A stretch of DNA of 64,000 nucleotides, taken from NCBI RefSeq assembly GCF_004011695.2, contig NC_082407.1, forward strand, positions 2,356,001 through 2,420,000, in the 5' to 3' direction. This DNA comes from Ascochyta rabiei (taxonomy: Eukaryota > Ascomycota > Dothideomycetes > Pleosporales > Didymellaceae). This document shows, in pieces, positions 54,701-64,000 of this stretch. How positions within the stretch are numbered: the first letter of the stretch is position 1; the number at the start of each line of letters is the position of its first letter. The notes below the pieces were generated by a model, which had not been told where the DNA came from, did no database searches, and was given only the letters and a program-made list of their open reading frames with translations. A program made the position numbers and the translations under genes.

Positions 54701-55338
54701 TGTCCGCCATGGAGCTCTCGCAGATGGTCGTCCAGGCCATGTGGCAGAAGGACAGCCCGCTCAAGCAGATCCCGCATTTCGACACCGACACCATCAAGGC
54801 GGCCGCCAAGTTCGGCATCAACGACGTCGACGACTTTATCAACGCCATGGACGAGGACGAGAATCCCGACTACAAGCAGCTCATCGCCGCGCTCGACGTT
54901 GACCAGCGCCAGCTCGCGGATGTGGCCAACTTCACAAACAACTACTACCCCAACATCGAGCTCGAGCACGAGCTCGTCGACCCGGAGGACATTGCTTCCA
55001 ACAGCCCCGCCCAGCTCCGCGTGCGCATCACGCGCAACATCGACGACGACGACGAGCTCAAGGCCGACGTCCACGCGCCCTTCTACCCGAGCGAGAAGAG
55101 CGAGAGCTGGTGGCTCGTTGTCGGCGACCAGAAGGAGCACACGCTGCTGGCCATCAAGAAGGTCACAGTACCACGCAAGCTGGAGACGATGCTGGAATTT
55201 ACGCTCGAGAAGCCCGGTGCGCACGAGCTGACGCTGTACCTTGTGTCCGACTCGTATCTTGGCGTGGACCAGGCGCCCACCTTCACCGTCGAGGCCGCCG
55301 AGGGCATGGAGGAGGATAGCGAAGAGGAGGAAGAGTAG
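48712..55338 (+). CDS. BRR2: Brr2, U5 snRNP Ski2-like RNA helicase
   Basis: Large tandem helicase that unwinds U4/U6 to activate the spliceosome. Intronless, 2,208 residues. The first in-frame ATG at 48613 would add 33 odd residues; the ATG at 48712 begins MAQNPNNLAQFKY, the usual Brr2 start. The N-terminal region (to ~500) is acidic, with the PWI-like and plug segments. Cassette 1: APTGSGKTN (~555), DEIH (~667), then SATLPNY, and a GRAGRPQYDTYG motif VI, followed by Sec63/FN3 modules. Cassette 2: GASAGIGKT (~1404), DELH (~1510) and a looser GKAGRVGQD motif VI, ending with a second Sec63 unit and an acidic EEDSEEEEE tail. Snu114, its regulator, sits at the other end of this window. Confidence 0.97.
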   Translation: MAQNPNNLAQFKYAAMSNLVLQADRRFTSRRPDEHTGDPESLAGRINIRDMGGRTAQDRAPTQAKKPKGLGIERGSITDGGDVLEREQRKRKRDDGTSAFGATAAADFNIEGLRYRPRTPATRNTFELITTIVSKALGDVPVSTTRSAADAVLEYLKDDTMKDFDKKKEVDDLLGSSMGAKEFNELVNLSKKITDYDAQDDDDEGDEAMADADGAENDDNQGVAVVFDDEEDDDEAQNFEVRDADTSDEEDEQESAVEQIGADQENGDGGFADTEEMIIQGDVAASADRKAGADQLIPAHEIDAYWLQRQIGEVYEDAHTQQEKTRDALHILAGVAEDGEEKELREIENDLMELFDYEHHELVAKLVLNRDRVVWVTRWRRAAEDNDERTAVEREMRAAGQQQILQELRARETGVKTEDAGQGKMKFNLKDISLPDSKDVDMEDASKPDGIVGGLQPNSRLVNLENIVFDQGNHLMTNPSVKLPQGSTRRQYKGYEEIHVPAPKAKRDPNERLMPTSELPDWARVGFGNSKSLNRIQTKCFPTAFNDDGNMLICAPTGSGKTNVAMLTMLREIGKHRNPQTGEIALDDFKIIYIAPLKALVAEQVGNFGKRLEPYGIKVSELTGDRQLTKQQIAETQIIVTTPEKYDVITRKATDTSYINLVKLICIDEIHLLHDERGPVIESIVSRTLRRSEQTGDNVRIVGLSATLPNYRDVASFLRVDADKGLFHFDGTFRPCPLKQEFIGVTDKKAIKQLKAMNDVCYTKVLEQVGEHRNQMLIFVHSRKETAKTAKHIRDKALEEETIGKILRSDAASREILREESESVQNADLKDLMPYGFGIHHAGMSRADRSTVEDLFADGSIQVLVCTATLAWGVNLPAHTVIIKGTQVYSPEKGSWVELSPQDVLQMLGRAGRPQYDTYGEGIIITTQAEIQYYLSLLNQQLPIESQLVSKLVDNLNAEIVLGNVRNRDEGVDWLGYSYLFVRMLRSPGLYRVGPEYENDTVLEQRRVDLIHAAAHILEKCSLIKYDRKTGALQATELGRIASHYYISHNSMMTYNQHIQPGITAIELFRVFALSEEFKYIPVRQDEKLELAKLLGRVPIPVKEGVEEAQAKINVLLQAYISRLKLEGLALMADLVYVTQSAGRILRAIFEICLKKGWSQVAKLALDMCKMAEKRMWPTMTPLRQFPTCPRDIVQKAERIDVTWPSYFGLDPPSMGELLGMPKAGKTVCQLVEKFPRLEIEATPRPVTRSLLKLELAIRPDFVWDDALHGASEAFWILVEDCDGEQILFHDQFILRKDYSHGEMNEHLVELTVPIDEPMPPNYFITVLSDRWMASETKLAVSFQKLILPAKFPAHTPTLDLQPLPVSALKRKEYMALYEDVNRFNRVQTQVFNSLYTTDDNVLVGASAGIGKTFCAEFAILRHWASDAESRIVYLAPFQELVDSQYKNWNARLSGLSGGKDVVKLTGETTADLRLLEKGDLILATPSQWDSISRQWQRRKNVQSVALLIADELHMLGGSNGHVYEIVVSRMQAMAAQLESKLRIVGLSVSLSNARDIGEWIGATKHTIYNFSPGVRAVPLELKIQTFTIPHFPSLMMAMARPTYTAITQMSPDKPAMVFTPNRKQTRSSAADLYAAAVADNDDDRFLNAPLEDIQPILEKINEQSLAESLTHGIGYFHEALNSFDKKAVQHLFKVGAIQVLIVSRNSCWEIDSSAHLVVVQGTQFFEGREHRYVDYPISEILQMFGKAGRVGQDKSAKGVLMLPAVKRDYFKKFLNEALPIESHLHDYLHDAFVAEISAKTIESTQEAVDWSTYTYFYRRLLANPSYYNLHDTSHEGLSAHLSELVEQTLKELAEANLLEHDEDEDAITPLNPCMIAAYYNISFITMQTLMMSLNGRTSLKGVLEIITAATEFEDIQIRRHEDHILQRIYDRVPYKMQEPNFETPHFKAFVLLQAHFSRMQLPIDLAKDQETVIRKVLTILSASVDVLSSEAHLNAMSAMELSQMVVQAMWQKDSPLKQIPHFDTDTIKAAAKFGINDVDDFINAMDEDENPDYKQLIAALDVDQRQLADVANFTNNYYPNIELEHELVDPEDIASNSPAQLRVRITRNIDDDDELKADVHAPFYPSEKSESWWLVVGDQKEHTLLAIKKVTVPRKLETMLEFTLEKPGAHELTLYLVSDSYLGVDQAPTFTVEAAEGMEEDSEEEEE

Positions 55339-55731
55339 TGTATAGAAGTCTCACGGTTAGGCGTTAAGGTATCTGCTGTACTATAGCATACGCATTATTT
55401 ACTTGTTGAAAAAGTAAGAAGACATTTCCAATTTCAATACCTCTACCTCGCAATCTTGATTGGCACTACACTGCTCGGCCGTGTGACCAAAAAAAAAGGC
55501 AGTGATCCAGTGCGTAGTCCTGACGCTATGGCAAGAGGACAAGCACTCGTTATACATAAACAACCAGTACCTGTACCCAGCAGCAGCCTCCATCAAGTCA
55601 TCTACTTCCTTCCGTCTACCCAGCACCAATACCGTCCGTCAGCTCCGTTTGCGCCGCCGTCGAACAACAACAAGACTCCGCAAGCGAGGCGGAGGAAGGA
55701 AAAGCGCACTAGCCATCTATCATGTCATTTA

Positions 55732-55794
55732 TTCCTTCCTTCCTTCCTTCCTTCCTTCCTTCCTCCCTTCCTTCCTCCCTTCCTCCCTTCCTCC
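55732..55794 (+). repeat. TTCC tetranucleotide repeat
   Basis: About fifteen TTCC units, some as TTCCTCCC, forming a pyrimidine tract of about 60 bp. Confidence 0.9.
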
Positions 55795-55943
55795 GAATCA
55801 AAATCCGTAGATCCAGAGTACGAGGACCAGACCTACCCGTCAACGCACCCGACTCGTCTAGCTCGCCTAGCTCTGTGGAAAAAACGCGGCCGTCCAACTC
55901 CAATTCGAGAGCGTGTGTAAGGAACGAAAAGCCGAACGTATGT

Positions 55944-55996
55944 AGAATGCAGAATGCAGAATGTAGAATGTAGAATGTAGAATGTAGAATGTAGAG
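55944..55996 (+). repeat. 7-bp GAATGTA tandem repeat
   Basis: Seven units, changing from GAATGCA to GAATGTA along the array. Confidence 0.85.
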
Positions 55997-56488
55997 GGCG
56001 AAACGTAGAACGCAAAAGCACCTCCAGCTTCTCCGCTGCACTCGCGCAGCGTCCTTCACCCACCTGTTGCGATTTGATCGAGAGGAGAGATGCGCGTGGC
56101 TCCGGCGTTGCGTCGTCGGGTCGTGTGTGAGCTTCTCGCTCGCGCAACGTCTGGGGTTGTGGATCCTTGCGGGGGCGGGAGGACGGGGGTGTGGTGTCTC
56201 CTGGGTCTGGCTTGGGTTGTGGGAGGGAATGCTTGGATGGGTTCGTGCGGAGTGAGTGGCTGTGTGAAGTGGGTGTTTAGGCTGTTCTTCTGCGCTGGCT
56301 GCTGCCTTGCTTTGATGCACGTCTTGTGCTATGAATGCTAGCAAGCAAAGACAAGTGATGGCCTCTTGCTTTTCTATTACTTACTTATAGAGCGCTTAGT
56401 TCTAGCGTAGATGGACAGATAGATGTGTGAATGCCTCCAGGCTAGGCTACAACTTAGATCGCTGAACTGCTTTGATATATACATGCAA

Positions 56489-59400
56489 CTACTCTGCGCA
56501 AAGCGGACATTTGAGCCGTCCGTCCGCGCCGCTCTTAGCCTCGACACACGTCTTGTGCCATAAGTGCCGGCAAGCAAAGATAATTAATGGACCCTTGCCT
56601 TTCCCATCACTCACCTGTTCGCCCTCCTCCTCCTCGCTCTGACTTGCGCTCTTCTGCTTTCCCTTCTGGCTCCCCCTCCTCTCAGCATGCCACTTCGCAT
56701 CCTCTTCTTCAGCGCGCTTCTTGACCTTGGCTTCTTCGGATCGCTCCCAGGCGTCCCAGATCCCCGCTCCAGTGCCAGGACCCCACGCGCGTCCTCTGCA
56801 GCCTTCGCAGACCTGGCCTCGGGGCCGCCACCCACGATTTCGCCTCGCAGCAATCTCCTCGACGTTTGCGAAGCCTTCCCTGTCTAGGAAGCTGTTGGCT
56901 AGGCCGAGGATGCGCTCTTCGAAGGTGTATGCGGCAAAGATCTCAGCCAGGACGGAACGCAGATGAGTTAGGGAGGGAGAATAAGTCGTGCTTGCGCGGT
57001 GGAGGAAGGCGCGGAGGATGCGGAGGAAAGACGGGTTGGTCTGAGCTTGGCTGACAGTGTGCCGCAGAGGTGGGCGGCCAGAGGAAGTCGCCGAGACATG
57101 GGTAGCGGGCTTCGCCGGGGGGACGGTCGTGGAAGCGAGCAGAGCTGAGAAGGTCTGCTGAACAGAGTCACGGAGATGTTTTGTGATGTTCGCAGTGTCC
57201 AGGGTCTCGGCGCTTGAGGTCGCAGGGATGTCTGTGTCGGCTATGGCGGTTGACGTCTCCTTGATGAGCTTGACGACAGTAGAGATGAGGTCGAGCCAGA
57301 GGACCTCGTCAACCGCCAGATCCTCCTCTCTGACTTCCCCATACGCCGACTTGCGTTTGTCGACGGTGTGTGTGGTGGATCTCGTCTGCCCTTGACACAG
57401 CCAGATGCCCACCTTGACATACTTCTGTATGTCTTCGAGCAGGCCGCACACAGCCTCTTCGGCATTTGTAACATCAGGACTGTCTGCCGCGGCAGCGATG
57501 AGGCCAGTGAGTGCGGTCTCGAGCGTACCGAGGTGCTTCACAAGGCGGTCCATGGCATTCTCCGCAAGACCATCGCGCGCCAAGAGGACCACGGCAGCGT
57601 CGATGACGCCAGACTTCTCCAGTGCAGGAAGGACGGGATCGAGCTTTAGATCGCCCGACTTCAAGAGACCGACAAAGTCAGCAACATGGCCGCTGTTGTA
57701 CGTACACATGAGCTGGACGTAGCGCTCGACGAAGCCAGATGGCAGACTCTGATCGATGGCAGCAGTTTCGCCGGCCTGTGTTTGCTCAGGTTCGATCAGT
57801 GCGCGCAAGTAGTGATATTGTGCGTCCTGGTTGTCTTCGATGGCGTCGAGAACGGGCTCCAGCAGATCGGGCGCATACAGCTTCAGTGTGACCGCAGTTT
57901 GCTCGGCGTCTACAGCTACAAGATCTTCGGCACGACCCAGGATGACCTGCTTGACCTCGCTAACCTGCTTCTTAGCCAGGCCTTTACTGGGCCTAAGCAC
58001 GTCGCTGATGCAGCCGAAGACGGCCTCTTCGTCCTCACTGTCAACGAGGTAGGTCTCGACGAGCTTTGCATACTGCTGCGCGCTACGGTAAATAGACTTC
58101 AGTACGCGATGGAACCCAGCCGTCTCGAACATCGGTACCATGCTTTGAAGGTTTGGTGGATGGTGGATCGTAAGCAGGTACTCGACAGACAATTGGCAGT
58201 CGTCTTTGACAACATCGGTAGGATAGCTGCATAGGCCGACGAGGATCTGGTGGAGCGAACTGCCCGGCAGCATAATGTACTGTGGGTATTTCGGCAGATT
58301 CCGTGCGACGAACATGTAGAAGTAGATGATGTCTTCGGCGCTAAAATCCTCCGGCGTCATGATGCCAAGCAGTATGTTTACAATGTACTGGCGTGTCGGC
58401 GTGAGCGTCTTCCCACTCGTCTGCATGCCATTAGACGTTTCTGCCTCGCCATTCAGGAAGCTGTCCTCGAAAGCCTCATTGAGCATGCTCATGAAGCTCG
58501 AGGCGTCAAATTCAAGGATGAGGTGCAGATATGGAAAAGACGGTTCAGGGCTGTTGCTGCTCCGTGTCAAGCAGACGGGCCCTGAACCAGGCGGCCACTG
58601 CAGATTCTTGCCCGAGAACAGGAATCGGTACATGTCTTTCTTCGCACTGTAGGCTTGCTCGTCGTCCATGGATGCGCCACCGGGATAAAAGCGTCCGGTG
58701 AAGGTATATGCAAGGTAGGGGAATATCTTCCTGGCCGAGGTCACGAGGACGTTGTCAGAATCATCAAGCTCGAAATCGATCAGCTTAATCAGATCCAGAA
58801 TATTCGTGAGCGGCGTGATGAAGTCACCGATAGTCTGGGTCCAGACGTGGATCAGTGCATCGTACAGCATATATTGCTGGCAGATAGTCGTCACCTCATT
58901 GATGTCAAGTGTATCAGTGCTGAGGCGACAGATCATCTCCTCGACCTGAGACCCGCGGTTCACTGAAGCGTAGAACGTAATGAGGTCTTTGAGAACATCC
59001 GGGGGCACTTCTTCGATCTCGCCGTCCAGGATGTAGGGCTCCAGCGTTTCAAAAAAAGGCTTCCCAGCAGAGGCATCTTCAAAAGCCTCGTAAACATCTT
59101 CAAACAGGAAGTCCAGCTCCTTCATGCTGAACAGAGCGGAGAAGCAGACCTCGGCGAGCTCTTTGAGTCGCGCTTCTCTCGCATCATCACTCTTGTCGTT
59201 CTGCGCGAAGGCGAATTTGAGCGAGGCGGAGATCATCTCGAGAAGCTTCTCGCGCACTAGTGCGTGTCGCGCCTTGTCATCCTCCGGGAGCCCCACTGTG
59301 AGCTTGTCAGCGTCACCGACGTAGTAGGACGTGGCAAGTCCAATAGCAGCGATAAAGTCGCCCTCCTCCATGAGAGCCACCAACCGATCAGCCCAGTTTG

Positions 59401-61433
59401 ATAGTGTGCCGATGGAGACATCGTTAAACCCCAAAAGGAACAGCCGACCCTTGTACGCTCTGAAGCTCATATAAAAAGCATCAGCGACAACGCCGTGTAG
59501 TGATGCGTCTTGCTCGTCATGCTGCTCAACCACAGGCCGCAGCTGCTTTGAGAACAGGTCCGAGTGGTACACGTGCTTTTGCAACAAGTCGAAAGAGTCT
59601 GTGGTGCGCAGGGTGTTGTCTTCGAGAATGAGGAGACGCTGGCTGATGGTCAGTACGCCGAGCACTGACCTGCTCAGCCACTGCACAGCGACGATGGCTT
59701 CTTCGGCTCGCCATCGACTCCGCGGCTTGAAGCGCAGCTCCGGAGGCTTCTCCTTCTCGGTTGGGGGCGCAACGAAGCTGTCGACGTCTAATACAGTCAG
59801 GATGTTCGACCAGCAGTATACCAATTTCGTTTTGGAAACCGCCTTGGCAGGCTCGCCGGTCAAGTGCTTCAGCTTGACAGCAGGAAACCAGGCCAGGCAG
59901 CCGCTCATTGCACTGTGGAGGGCGACCTCTTTCGGCCGCGGTGCCTTGTGCTGTGTCTGCGCAACAGGCGTTGTGGATACAATGACCAGCAGGTATGGTG
60001 TGAGCAGCGCAGTCAGGCCCATGACGTCAGTTGGCTGCTCGACATTGCCCAGTGGCAAAGGCGCAAAGGCGAGGACGGAGCTGGGTTTCCTGGGCTTCTC
60101 CTGAGATTTGGCCGAGAGAGGGTATCTGCCTAGGATTCGAGTAATCTTGACATTCCGCGCGATGGACCCAAGCCCACGGGTAGCTAGATGCGAGAAGGCC
60201 ATACCGCCGTCGTCGGCAGAAACCAGCGCCGTGTGCCGCGTACCGAGGAAGCCGAGGTGGAGAATGGCTACGCCTGAAACGTGACCGTCGGACTTGTTGT
60301 CGTCTAGGCTGGCTCGGTCGAGTGGGGGGATGTGGAGGAAGGGCTTCGCTGGCTTTGAAAGCTCCCAGGTGAAGATGTGGCCTGTTGCATGGCCGCCAGC
60401 AATGGTGGAGTGGTCAGCAGAGATGGCGAGGGCGGTGATGGCGCCACACTCGATGGCTGAGTATTGTCAGAACAGTGGGATGGGCTCGGTGTAGACGATG
60501 ATACGTACCCTTGGTGCCGGGCCCAATGATGGACTTCAAGACCTGCTGGTAGTCGAAGACGAGGATGAAGCCTTTCGAGGTACCCATGACCAGCGAGGCA
60601 GCGACATGGAGGCATGTCGGCCGGCCAAAGTTGCGCTTCCCTACCTCTGAGAAGAGCTGAGCGGTGATCTTCTTGAGCTTCGTCCAGCGGACCACCTCCC
60701 ACGGTGCTTGGGGGGTGTCTGGTTCGTCGGGCAGCTGCCGAAACAGCAGGTTGCTCGATAAAGAGGACTGTCTGGAGTGCGCAGAGAGGAAGGCCGGCGA
60801 CGCGCCACGCGGGGTTGCAAGTGGTGATGGAGACAGTCGAGAGGAGAAGCGGCGCTCGAAGGGCTGGAGAACGGGCCTGTTTGGGCGGGGGGAGTTGTAC
60901 GAGTAGGCCACGCTGCTTCTGGGCGAAGAGACGAGCGAGCCCTGGATCGACGGGGTATCATCTGGGGTGGATGTCGATTCCAAGCTCGCTGGCCTGGCTG
61001 CCTGAGGCCGCGAGGACAGCTCAGACGTTGCGTTGAGCACATCTGGCGGTGTCTGGCGGCGTCTTGTCTTGGCAAAGGTCCATCCATTGTCGCTGCCATG
61101 GACAGACTCCAGCTCGTGTCCGTCCTGCAGCTCTCCCCCTTGGTCCTGCAGCTCTAGTACGTCTTGTAGCTCCTCTGCGCCCAGCTCTTGTTCGCCTTGC
61201 AGCTCTGGTACGTCTCGCAGCTCCTCTGCGCCCAGCTCTTGTTCGCCTTGCAGCTCTGGTACGTCTCGCAGCTCCTCTGCGCCCAGCTCTTGTTCGCCTT
61301 GCAGCTCTGGTACGTCTTGCAGCTCCTCGGCGCCCAGCTCTTGTACGTCTTGCAGCTCTTCACCGCCAGTGTCTATTGCGTCATCAGGGTCATTGTGAGC
61401 GCTGGTGTGGCCCAAGCCCGGTTCTGAGCTCAT
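56489..61433 (-). CDS. VPS8: VPS8, CORVET tethering subunit
   Basis: Subunit of the class C CORVET complex that tethers early endosomes via Rab5/Vps21. Exons 61433-60509 and 60456-56489 join (52-nt intron, split Ala codon) to 1,630 residues. The N-terminal ~130 residues are acidic, with an in-frame 51-bp repeat giving 17-residue units. A WD40-like beta-propeller follows (GTSKGFILVFDYQQV; TALAISADHSTIAGGHATGHI). The centre is alpha-solenoid (e.g. AIGLATSYYVGDADKLTVGL; the VPS8 core domain). The C-terminus has a RING-like finger: CEGC near residue 1529, an acidic insertion of about 60 residues, then FACRHLWHKTC and CPLC at the end. It is one of few Cys-rich ends in its class, which together with the propeller separates it from Vps41. 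Confidence 0.94.
61154..61363 (-). repeat. 51-bp coding minisatellite in VPS8 N-terminus
   Basis: About four units of 51 bp encode a 17-residue acidic block built from ELGAEELRDVPELQGEQ with small changes (RDV/QDV). Units in the middle are identical at DNA level. Confidence 0.92.
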
Positions 61434-61845
61434 GAGGCTCGTCTGCTGTGGGGCATCGCTTCACACGAGCATTCGTGTCGTTGCGCACGGGGGTGTACAG
61501 TGGGTGGGTGCAGTGGTCGTTCGTGGTGGCTCGTGGTGGCTCGCGGTGGCTCGTGGTGGCTCGTGTGGCTCGTGGTGGCTCGTGGTGGTCTGCGCACGGC
61601 AAAGACGGCGGTATTACGACTACAAGCAGCAGCAAGTCACAGCACTGCGATGACCAGGAACCTGCAGCACTCCGACGAGCTATGGCGGCGATGCGGGAGT
61701 CTGCCTGTCCTTCAGGCGCACTTCGCAGATCGGCAGCCGCGGGCCGCCCAAGCTCGTGCGCACTGGCCACCTCGACGCGTAACTCGTAGCTCGGCCCCAG
61801 CTCGCACGTCGTCATGCACACGCTCGAGCATACAAACAACCCGCA
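61434..61845. other. Divergent intergenic region VPS8/GPALPP
   Basis: About 410 bp between divergent genes, with a 10-bp repeat of TCGTGGTGGC type at about 61514-61590. Contains both promoters; no clear TATA box. Confidence 0.5.
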
Positions 61846-62766
61846 ATGCCTTCCATCGGACCCTCGATGCCGCCACAGCCCTCCAAACGCAGTCGCGACA
61901 GTGGCGACGACCGCTCGCCAAGCCCAGACACCAGCGACAAGCGCCGCAGAGTAGCTGGTCCAGCGCCTCCTGCTCGCACTGCCGGCCCTGCACTGCCACC
62001 AAGCGCCGCCTCGCGGTCAAGCTCTCCAGACAGCGATGCCGGGCCTGCTCCTCCGTCGAAGCCCGCGCGCGTCATGGGCCCTACCGCGCCTCCAGCTGCC
62101 CTCGACCAACGGCCGCCAAATCCACTTTCAGACGACTCAGACAGCAGCGACGACGACTTTGGGCCTGCGCCGCCCCCAGCAGGCGCTACGTACAACACCG
62201 ATGCATACGCAGAGGATAGGCCCGCCCCATCTGCATTTGACACCGATCCACATTTCGCAGAAGCGCCCAAGAAAGCGCAAAGAGACGACTGGATGACCAT
62301 GCCGCCCACGCAGGACGATCTCGCTGCACGCTTAGACCCAACAAAACAGCGCGCGCGAAAGTTCAACTCTGGGAAAGGCACGGGTGCTGGCGGAGGGATG
62401 AGCAGTGCGTGGACGGAGACGCCCCAGCAGAAGCTCAAACGCCTGCAAGACGAGGCTATGGGTATTACTACCTCGTCTGCGACCACATCCACAGGCGCAG
62501 CATCAGGATCAGGGAGTGGGCGGAGCAAGGAGGATGAGCGGCGCGCGCGAAAGATGCGCGAGAAGATCGATGCAGCGAGAGGGAAGAGTCTGGTCGAGCA
62601 GCACCAGAGCAAAGCAAAAGTGGAGGAAGACGACCCCAGCAGGAGAGTGTTTGACTACGAGAAAGACATGGCGGTGCAGGGCAACCTCAATCACAAGCAG
62701 AAGAGGGATATGCTGAGCAAGAGCAAAGGATTTGGCGACCGGTTTTCTAGCGGAAGCTTCCTGTAA
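61846..62766 (+). CDS. GPALPP-motif (DUF3752) protein
   Basis: Homologue of human GPALPP1 (KIAA1704). Intronless, 306 residues. Short GPxxPP motifs recur: IGPSMPPQ, GPAPPART, GPALPPSA, GPAPPSKP, MGPTAPPA, FGPAPPPA. The centre holds DDWMTMPPTQDDLAARLDPT, and the C-terminal DUF3752 block runs through W-x-E-TPQQKLKRLQDEAMG to the basic helix KEDERRARKMREKID and the end FDYEKDMAVQ...KQKRDMLSKSKGFGDRF. The conserved domain is complete. Molecular role is not established in the family; a nuclear, RNA-related role is only a guess. Confidence 0.93.
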   Translation: MPSIGPSMPPQPSKRSRDSGDDRSPSPDTSDKRRRVAGPAPPARTAGPALPPSAASRSSSPDSDAGPAPPSKPARVMGPTAPPAALDQRPPNPLSDDSDSSDDDFGPAPPPAGATYNTDAYAEDRPAPSAFDTDPHFAEAPKKAQRDDWMTMPPTQDDLAARLDPTKQRARKFNSGKGTGAGGGMSSAWTETPQQKLKRLQDEAMGITTSSATTSTGAASGSGSGRSKEDERRARKMREKIDAARGKSLVEQHQSKAKVEEDDPSRRVFDYEKDMAVQGNLNHKQKRDMLSKSKGFGDRFSSGSFL

Positions 62767-63381
62767 GATTCAAAGCATGGACAGGCCTGCGCAGTGCGGG
62801 CCAGTATATCCATCTATCTGGACCGGCCGCATTCCAGAAACAAGAAAGCCGGAAGACGGCTTGGGCAGAACAGGAGGAATTGTCGCGCTTGATACTATGA
62901 AACGTCATAAGAAGAGCAAAGCAGTCCGCAAAGTCAGGTCCGAGGCACACTTACTTGCGGTGGCCCAGCCCACTTCTCGTAAGGTAGATAGTAAATGCCG
63001 AGGCTGAGTGCACCCCCACGTTTGCCAATCTGGCAGTTGGTAGACTATCTCGTTTGCATGCCGCCTCAGCATCTCGATTCGAAATTGAACCCAAGTTGAC
63101 AACCTTCCCATAGCCTGGTTGGCAGCGCTCGTACGACCAAACTTGGCATATCCTACGCGATGGGCTTCTGCAACTCGTATCGAGTTTATGCGTGCGTAAA
63201 GCTCAGGTTGGGCAGGCGCATGACTTAAACGTGACATCACTTCGCAAACTGGCCACTGCGAATCCGCGGCCAATCGAAGTCATCCATATACTCTGCGCGT
63301 ACCTCTTCCTGCAGCGCAAGACTGCGTTAAAAGAGGTCGTCCAAGCCCCGCATTACATCTGCCTGGGTTCCCGTGCAGGCG
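62767..63381. other. Intergenic region before Zn2Cys6 gene
   Basis: About 615 bp. No gene, repeat or promoter element recognised beyond the likely UTRs. Confidence 0.5.
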
Positions 63382-64000
63382 ATGAACCCGCCGACAGCCC
63401 CCAATCTGCGGCAGCTGCTTCCTGCGACCGGCTCTCGGCCATCGCGACCCCCCTCGCCAACAAGAGCGCACAGGACCGTGGCATGCGAGCCTTGCCGTGT
63501 CAAGAAAACAAAGGTATGTAAAAGCAGCACACTCACCAACATGGCTTGCTGAGTGTCAAAGTGCAACCGCGAGCAGCCCGCCTGCGGACGCTGCCAGAGT
63601 CTGGACCTGCACTGCGAATACGCAATTGGCCCTTCTGACACCAGCCGCAAAGCCGCGCTCCAGAGAAGACTTGTAGAGGTGGAGACGGAGAGGGACAGCC
63701 TACGCGACCTCCTCAAGTTGATCCAGACGCAGCCAGATGATGAGGCAGCCGAGATCTTTCGGCGCCTCAGAGTGGACCGTGACCCGCTTGGTACACTGCA
63801 GGCAATCGAGCAAGCAAAGATACTGCTTCCCAATCCTGATCCCATGTCCCAATTCCAGGGCTATCCGCAGATCGAGACGCTCGACGCAGCAAGTGCACGG
63901 CTGAGTCCGTTGAAGTTGCGCGCGAGGCCATGGACAACAGTGGTGGGCGACGGCATCGTGTCAGCACTCATCTCCAAGTTCTTCATCTGGGATGGCGCGT
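63382..64000 (+). CDS. Zn2Cys6 transcription factor (3' end beyond window)
   Basis: Fungal binuclear zinc cluster regulator. Exon 1 63382-63513 and exon 2 from 63562 to the window edge, phase 0, with a 48-nt intron lying inside the zinc cluster. The six Cys read CEPCRVKKTKC then NREQPACGRCQSLDLHC: C-x2-C-x6-C-x6-C-x2-C-x6-C, the standard DNA-binding pattern. A basic linker and a coiled coil (RRLVEVETERDSLRDLLKLI) for dimerisation follow. About 190 residues are visible; the large middle-homology region is only beginning (TTVVGDGIVSALISKFFIW) when the window ends. Regulated genes cannot be predicted. Confidence 0.92.

Larger units (their letters stand above)
55339..56488. other. Convergent intergenic region with simple repeats
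   Basis: About 1.15 kb between BRR2 and VPS8. It has a (TTCC)n tract at about 55732-55792 with TTCCTCCC interruptions, and a 7-bp GAATGTA-type repeat at about 55944-55996. No supportable gene; the open frames across it are low-complexity. Confidence 0.55.

Noticed and set aside
53719..55224. Second long minus-strand frame (about 500 codons) opposite BRR2
   Set aside because: Same shadow effect over the second helicase cassette.

Overview
The window is nuclear DNA of a filamentous ascomycete (Pezizomycotina; Dothideomycetes is my best guess from overall gene character, not proven). The signs are short GT-AG introns, mostly 45-140 bp, split codons at junctions, GC-rich coding sequence, closely packed genes on both strands, and fungal families such as HapC, Pfa4, a Zn2Cys6 regulator and a GH16 wall glucanase. 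I see no operons, CRISPR array, phage, plasmid or intact transposon. About 27 protein genes can be supported, 19 of them with resolved introns.

Layout. 0-10 kb: Snu114 (3' end cut by the window), divergent from ERG10; secreted GH16 glucanase; a tRNA-like 3' half; RING protein; orphan gene with a good TATA box. 10-20 kb: a three-exon gene whose N-terminus looks like a Mis18/Yippee zinc domain; Rex1-type exonuclease; SnoaL-like protein; NAPE-PLD-like metallo-hydrolase. 20-30 kb: RNase T2, PEX5, mitochondrial two-RRM protein, AMP deaminase. 30-46 kb: alpha/beta hydrolase with expanded coding repeats, HapC, Pfa4/ALG12 (divergent), CMC2, prefoldin 2, DENR/Tma22, Ntr2/SmG (divergent), APH-fold kinase. 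This stretch is unusually rich in minisatellites lying between genes, in introns, in a 5' leader and in reading frames. 46-64 kb: CLIP-170-like CAP-Gly protein, Brr2, VPS8, GPALPP-motif protein, and the start of a Zn2Cys6 factor cut by the window end.

Functionally this is mostly housekeeping: splicing (Snu114, Brr2, Ntr2, SmG), RNA processing (Rex1, RRM protein), trafficking and organelles (PEX5, VPS8, CMC2, Pfa4, ALG12), translation and folding (DENR, prefoldin), and metabolism (ERG10, AMP deaminase). I found no clearly new multi-gene system. The best leads are the Mis18-like protein, the unusual start and splice structures (split ATG, possible second start inside a HapC intron, 35-nt intron, 20-nt exon), and the tandem-repeat-rich 26-46 kb segment.
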